Shown here: positions 58,910 through 64,000 of the stretch, piece by piece
Numbering within the stretch: position 1 is the first letter of the stretch
Layout of the letters: each line of letters opens with the position of its first letter
DNA from: Monoplex corrugatus
Lineage: Eukaryota; Mollusca; Gastropoda; Littorinimorpha; Ranellidae
Direction of reading: 5' to 3'
DNA length: 64,000 nucleotides
Assembly: GCA_030674185.1 (NCBI GenBank)
Contig: CM060314.1
Location: 21,352,023 to 21,416,022, forward strand
Position numbers and translations under genes: made by a program
The notes under the pieces: model-generated
Database searches by the model: none
Told to the model about the DNA's origin: nothing
Seen by the model: the letters and a program-made list of their open reading frames with translations, nothing else

Positions 58910-59125
58910 GGCAATAGTAGTAGTTGTACTACTACTACTATTTCTATTACTATTTCTACTCTACTATTACTTCTACTACTTCTACTTTTACGACTACTAC
59001 TACTACTGCTACTACTACTACTACTAACCACCGCCGCCGCCGCTACCACCACCACCACCACCACCACTACTACTACTATTTTTACTGCTGCTGCTGCTGC
59101 TTGTACTACTACTACTATTACTGAT
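58838..59125. repeat. Self-complementary trinucleotide-repeat cluster
   Basis: The left half is AGT/AGC triplets (58840-58925). A turn at AGTAGTAGTTGTACTACTAC is followed by ACT/ACC/GCT triplets to 59125. CAG runs at 58863-58910 face GCT runs at 59088-59101, so the halves can pair. Confidence 0.93.
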
Positions 59126-59167
59126 AATAATCATAATACGAAGAAGAAGAAGAAAAATCAGTTAAAA

Positions 59168-59326
59168 AATACACACACGGACACATAAACACAAACACAG
59201 ATACAGACACAGACAGACACAGACAGAGACACACACACACAGACACACACACACACATACACACATACACACAACACACACACACACACACACACAACAC
59301 ACACACACACACATACACACACACAT

Positions 59327-59398
<72 letters not shown>

Positions 59399-59405
59399 AC
59401 ACAAC
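59168..59405. repeat. CA microsatellite
   Basis: A run of CA with GACA and TACA interruptions, purest at about 59333-59392. Confidence 0.97.
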
Positions 59406-59691
59406 ACAAATATGCCACAACTGCCAAAAACAGGGCCAAAGACAACAGACTTGCGAAATATTTGGTGGTACCAACGGACGTGAGCTGGCTCTGACAAGGA
59501 CTAATTGCTAGCAACTGGCTGTAACACAGTTAAACAACAAAATCAGCTACATAAGCAAACAAAGAGCTCAGCACCTCAGCTCACATAGGACTACAAATTC
59601 AGTGGGGTTTTTTGTTTGTTTGTTTGTTTTCGTTTCTTTTTTTCTTGTCATTTGTAGTTCTACTAGTAAGTTACCATGCTGAACGCGAGAG

Positions 59692-59895
59692 AACAAGAAC
59701 AAGAACAAGACCAAGAGCAAGATCAAGACCAAGACCAAGAACAACAAAAAGAAGAAAAAGAAGAAGAAGAGGAGAGAAGAAGAAGAGAGAGAGAAGAAGA
59801 AGAAGAAGAAGAAGAAGAAGAAGAAGAAGAAGAAGAAGAAGAAGAAGAAGAAGAAAAGAAAAGAAAAGAAAAGAAGAAGAACAAGAACAAGAAGC
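59692..59895. repeat. Purine tract with long GAA run
   Basis: About 200 bp in which the plus strand is mostly purine, with GAA repeated near 59793-59855 and AAAAG repeats after it. The Glu-, Arg- and Ser-rich frames here are artefacts. Confidence 0.95.
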
Positions 59896-60149
59896 GTTTT
59901 TCTTTCCGAAGTTGGTGGCATAAGCACATTAATGATCTTTTGCATCCAGCCCTCACCCATCTAATTCGAATCCCTTCCCTCAGCTCTGTCATATGACGTG
60001 ACCATTTTATTTCAACGGCTTGTTTCAAGAAATTGATTCATGCTTGTCCTCAAATACATTATGTGTGGCAGGACTTTAAACCTCAATTAACGAACGAAAG
60101 CTTGAGCCCTCACTATGGAAGGTCTACACTAATAACGCTCTAGTAGGCC

Positions 60150-60390
60150 ATGTGGGTTTTTTGATAGAGCCATGGATCAAGATCTCATATCTCGAGTTCA
60201 ATTCCACCCCGCAACATAAAAGTAGGCTTCCTCGTTGCGCATCTTAATGCTCCAGTCACTCTGGTGTGTTAGTGTTTCGTAGGTCCCATTTCCGTTTCCA
60301 TTTTGAGACCTTGCCAGAGCATACGTTTTGTGCAGGTTCATGGAGTCTGCCAAATAGCTGCTGGCAAATTGGTGCGTGGAGCGGATATGG
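60150..60390 (+). repeat. SINE family A copy
   Basis: It has a degraded tRNA-like head ending GAGTTCAATTCCACC, then GCGCATCTTAATGCTCCAGT and the CAGAGCATACGTTTTGTGCA segment. It is the opposite orientation to the 28, 39 and 41 kb copies. Confidence 0.65.
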
Positions 60391-60456
60391 AATTGTTCGA
60401 GTATGGTGAATACCTCTTGAACAAATTCCAGACTAAAAAGTCCAAACTGCAGACTT

Positions 60457-60700
60457 TATCATCATCATCAAGTGCCTTGCCACAAGGCGTTGGCGATCAT
60501 GGCCTTCCATCTGTTTCTATCACTTGTTGCTTCAAGCACCTCTTCCACCCTCTTTGTCTTCAGCCACTCTGCAAGTTCGTCCAATATCTTCTCCCTGGGT
60601 CTACCTGGTGCTCTCTTTCCCTCCAGCTTTCCTGTTGTGACCAGGTGCTCCATTCCCCTTTCCTCATAAAATGGTCTATAAATGTTGCCTGTCTTTTCCT
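60457..60700 (-). mobile_element. 5'-truncated LINE 3' end, copy 3
   Basis: The minus frame at 60468-60653 reads [34 protein letters not shown] and WKAMIANALWQGT. It ends in an ATG triplet run (plus 60457-60470). Confidence 0.7.
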
Positions 60701-60779
60701 AATCTTCCTTATAATGACTTTTGTGTCTCAAAAAACACAATGTCAGTTTTTGCGAGAGGCGAGGCTATATATAACATAC

Positions 60780-61045
60780 TATGTTACCTATGCTCTGATT
60801 TGAATCATGATCCCGAAGATGACGCCCTTGCACTGGGTGAGAGCATGTTTGTCTCAGTGATCCAAAGAACGATAATAGCGGAGGCTTGGCACTCCTGGTA
60901 AAGTTACGCAAGTCATGTAAGTCAAAGAATAGAACACAGAAGAATTGTGATTCACCCACAGAAAAAGCAGTATGCAGACTGTGCAGCGATATAATTATGT
61001 TACCCGCGCAACGTGGGCCAGAACAACTTGATGTGTATACATGCA
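60780..61045 (+). repeat. Repeat fragment sharing the snail-type repeat 3' block
   Basis: It contains GTGATTCACCCACAGAAAAA and GCAGACTGTGCAGCGATATA, matching the 3' part of segments near 21.9 and 39.35 kb. The degradation is heavy. Confidence 0.4.
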
Positions 61046-61049
61046 TCTA

Positions 61050-62285
61050 AGATTAAGCGAACGCACCTCAGATAAACATTTCGATGTAGTGTCTTCCTCA
61101 TGGACTAAAGCCAGGTGAAGGAGATGCTCTCCTTCAGAGGGGCTCATCTAAGTCTTTGGCGGCTCTGACAAGTTGGGAACAGGGGAATTGACTGATTGAT
61201 TAATTGATTGATCTGATTAATTGGTTGATTGTTATTTTCCCACGGTAAAAACAGCGACACAACACAACAGTATCAGATTAATTATCCATGTCTACTGTTG
61301 AAGTCAGAGTAGAGCGATTGGTCAAATCCTTCAACCACCAGAAACAGCCACGCAGGTCAACCGCTACAGCTTTCATCCAGACCATCATTTAACGTACTTT
61401 AGGCAGAAACCTGCTCGGAAAAATAAAAGGAAGGGATCAATACTAACTCTTGGTCACGATGACCTAACAGTGCCTCCACATTGCTTTTTCAACAAGGTCG
61501 AATTTTGTCGTCTGTACATAACTGTTCAGTGGACAAATCTGTCACGGCAGACTGATCTGATTGTTAAGTTTGTTTGGTAGCGAGACATATTAGGTGATCT
61601 TGCCCTGCGCATGAGTCTGACTCTTCTTTTGTTCGCTGTTTACATGACTAGGCCAGATCTGGCGATAACGTGGCCTTTTTTGTTTGTTTGTTTTTTTGTT
61701 TTGTTTTTATCGGCTCCTGTTTACTGCCATGGAGCTTGGTGGTTGGAGGAGTTGTAACTGCCGGTCGGTAGCTTTGCTTCTGAGACTCTGGCGCGACGTA
61801 ACAGATGGGACAGACCTCAAGTAGCCGAAGGTGGATCTTGTTAAGGCGCAGGACCTGGCGTTATCCCATCCTGAATGGATCTTAGTGGGAGAGAGCCGTT
61901 TTCATCTACTGTAGACGACCACGTAGAGCGCATTTGCGTTGTATTGCATGATACCTAATAATAACAATGAAAATTAAAAAGAAAATGGTAATGATAATTA
62001 ATCATCATCATCATCATCATCCGTTCATGCACATAGTGCAAACAGTTTATGTCAAATTCAGGCCTGTTGCACTCAACAGTGCCAGAATATTGTCAAACTG
62101 AACATGTAACATCAGAAAATAAGGTAAGAAATGGAAATCAGTTTTAGAAAAGAAAAAAAAAGAAGTTACATAGAATTTATTTAAGGGGAGGAGCAATAGC
62201 ATATAAATGACAACAAGATCTGCTGGGCGAAGTTTCTTTTTAAAGCGGAAATAACTGGTCGATCATAAAGTCAAGATCTAAGAAT
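61050..62285. other. Unassigned stretch, no gene seen
   Basis: Mixed sequence with an ATTGATTG run near 61190-61230 and a CAT run at 62000-62021. No protein-like frame or repeat family recognised. Confidence 0.45.
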
Positions 62286-62475
62286 TAACCCTAACTCTCT
62301 CGTCCTATCTACCCGCTACCTACATTGTCAGCGATGATAGCAAAGCAAAAAATTAACCTTGTCATTCCCTAGTCCTATCCACCAGCTTCCAGCATAACGT
62401 TGGTGGATGTGAGGAAAAGAAAGGGTTAAGTTTTTACAGTTGGTAGACTAGGTGAGGGAGAGAAGGGGTCAAGGT
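62285..62475 (+). mobile_element. piggyBac-like foldback MITE, copy 4 (degraded)
   Basis: TTAACCCTAACTCTC at the left, an inner AATTAACCTTGTCATTCC, the shared CCTATCCACCAGCTTCC arm, and AAAGGGTTAAG then TACAGTTGGTAGACTAGG at the right. The ends have drifted. Confidence 0.55.
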
Positions 62476-62773
62476 AGATGAGGAGGAGAAGGAGTAAGAG
62501 AAGGAGAAAAAGGAACAAAGGAGTCATTGAACAATTTTTGACAGGCTGGAAAATGGAGGTGGGGTGGGGGATGTTCAGACGGTAGTTTTGACAGGCAGCT
62601 GATCGCGGTGCCCAAACGCAAGTGTGTAAAACAAATAAATGAGTGTAACGATTTAGTTAACAATTTGCTTTTTGCCTACAGTCACTGTATTACAGAAGTG
62701 TCAAACAAAGGATACACGGAAGTCGAGAAAGGAAAACAATACAAGTAAACAATACATTAGGAACGGGAATGTA

Positions 62774-62792
62774 CACACACACACACACATAC

Positions 62793-62862
<70 letters not shown>

Positions 62863-62875
62863 AGAGAGAGAGAGT
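62774..62875. repeat. AC then GA microsatellite
   Basis: A short AC run followed by about 80 bp of GA. Confidence 0.96.
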
Positions 62876-62899
62876 CTTTCCATGCAAGGGAGTTAGTTG

Positions 62900-64000
62900 C
62901 GGGAAGAGTTGTGAGTGAGGGAGGGGTATATCAGGCCTACTTAAATGGGTACGGAGGATGTTGCAGCTTGTTCGTCCGGAACCTGTTGTCTAGTATTTTA
63001 AACAGTCTTGGGTTTTGTTCTGAAAGGGGATTTGTCTCTCTTGATAGCTGGTTTTCACCTGCCGCCGACAATGAATCATTTGTTCCCTGCGATGCCACGA
63101 GTGTTGAAAATGGCGCATGCCGGCGCCTCCTGTCGGCGCCAGCGGGTAAACCAATCCACTCCCTGCCCCCCTACCACCAACTCCCTACTCGTCCACACGT
63201 TTCTCTCTCTTTCTCTCTCTCTTTCTTTCTCTCCAAACACCCCCGCTTCTTTCGGTCTCTCCTTCCACTCGAGTGCGAGGAACAGAGAGAAGACGCCGTG
63301 GTTCTTGCTCTCTTGTGCAGCAGCAGACAGGGCCGTGAGAGACAGAACTAAAAGCTCTCAAACTTGCGTGTGTCTTCAGGTTCTTTGGGTCCAGAGTTTT
63401 CTTCTTCTTGTATGAGCTGGCACATGTTGCATTTTTGGACCTGGCGGGAGAGTAGTTGTGCTATTCTGTGACTTGGAGGAAGCATTGTGTGCAAATCGGT
63501 TTGTGCGATGATGTACGTGCAGAGGAAAAACTATGGTGTTTGAACGATAATGACGGCGGGTTCCCTCGCACCGACTGATACCCATCTGGAAAATGTAGAA
63601 TGAGGGCTTTTATGCCATGCCTCGCTGCTCTTTCCCCCCCTCTCTCTCTCAGTTGTGCCTGTGTGGGAAACTGAATGTGTTTACAGAGGAAGGCCAGGCA
63701 CACACACTTACACTCTAGGCCTACAGGCCTACTACTCTCTGGCTTCAAGACAGACTGCATGATGGTGAAACTGTGAAGGTGCCGTACGTGGTGGTGAAAC
63801 TTGTGTAAGTTTTCGGTGTATTATGTGAAGCACAAAAACATCACACCGTTTGATTTTCGCACTTTTTGTTTTGTTGATTCATCGTATGCGAAGGATGTAT
63901 TGATTATTATTGATTTTAGCCACAACGTGTTGAATCAGCGATAGATAATACTGAAATTAACGCAAAACGTAGGCCTACACTACATGTTCTACTGAGACAA
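62900..64000 (+). promoter_or_regulatory. Possible promoter/5' UTR region of a plus-strand gene beyond the window
   Basis: More GC-rich and CpG-bearing than the rest of the window (for example GCGCATGCCGGCGCC near 63110), with pyrimidine tracts at 63200-63240. No confident coding frame is present. Assignment as promoter or first exon is inference from composition. Confidence 0.25.

Noticed and set aside
57479..59514. Cysteine/valine-rich frames and poly-Val/Leu/Ser frames
   Set aside because: They come from CA and trinucleotide repeats and have no protein-like composition.
59568..60028. Glu/Arg-rich and Phe/Ser-rich frames
   Set aside because: They are the six-frame reflection of the GAA purine tract.
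62911..63415. 146- and 135-codon frames near the window end
   Set aside because: They cross pyrimidine tracts and overlap each other in different frames; more likely 5' UTR/promoter DNA than coding.

Overview
The window is animal nuclear DNA. It holds split genes with GT-AG introns, two introns with U12-type (minor spliceosome) signals, many microsatellites, tRNA-derived SINEs and decayed LINEs. SINE-like segments (for example about 21,665-21,960) resemble a repeat I associate with marine snails, so a gastropod mollusc is my best guess. That guess is from memory and not proven here.

Two protein-coding genes can be rebuilt exon by exon, both on the minus strand. The first (10,463-27,534, 13 coding exons) is ALG8, the ER glucosyltransferase that adds the second glucose to the dolichol-linked N-glycan precursor. 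Its splice phases close exactly to 526 codons plus stop. The second (40,643-53,836, 11 coding exons) is the OST3/OST6 oligosaccharyltransferase subunit (MAGT1/TUSC3 family). It has a signal peptide, a CSVC thioredoxin-like site and four membrane segments. As written, its third exon is one base short, which shifts the frame. ALG8 helps finish the glycan donor and the OST subunit helps transfer it to protein, so two steps of one pathway lie side by side in the same orientation.

Layout: 1-9.7 kb has no convincing gene; its plus strand is T-rich, which suggests the 3' part of a convergent plus-strand gene. 9.7-27.5 kb is ALG8; its introns carry a 71-bp minisatellite, TTAA-flanked piggyBac-like foldback elements, SINEs and a LINE tail. 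27.6-40.6 kb is intergenic and mobile-element rich: a frameshifted CR1/jockey-like LINE (about 30.2-34.3 kb), a LINE fragment with an RNase H domain (about 38.2-39.0 kb) and a run of tRNA-like modules near 39.4-39.9 kb. 40.6-53.8 kb is the OST gene. 54-64 kb is repeat-dense: a 402-bp palindrome, SINEs, a self-complementary trinucleotide-repeat cluster and a long GAA tract. It ends in a more GC-rich stretch that could be a promoter or 5' UTR of a gene beyond the window.

Most other open frames are microsatellite or minisatellite artefacts or remnants of mobile elements.
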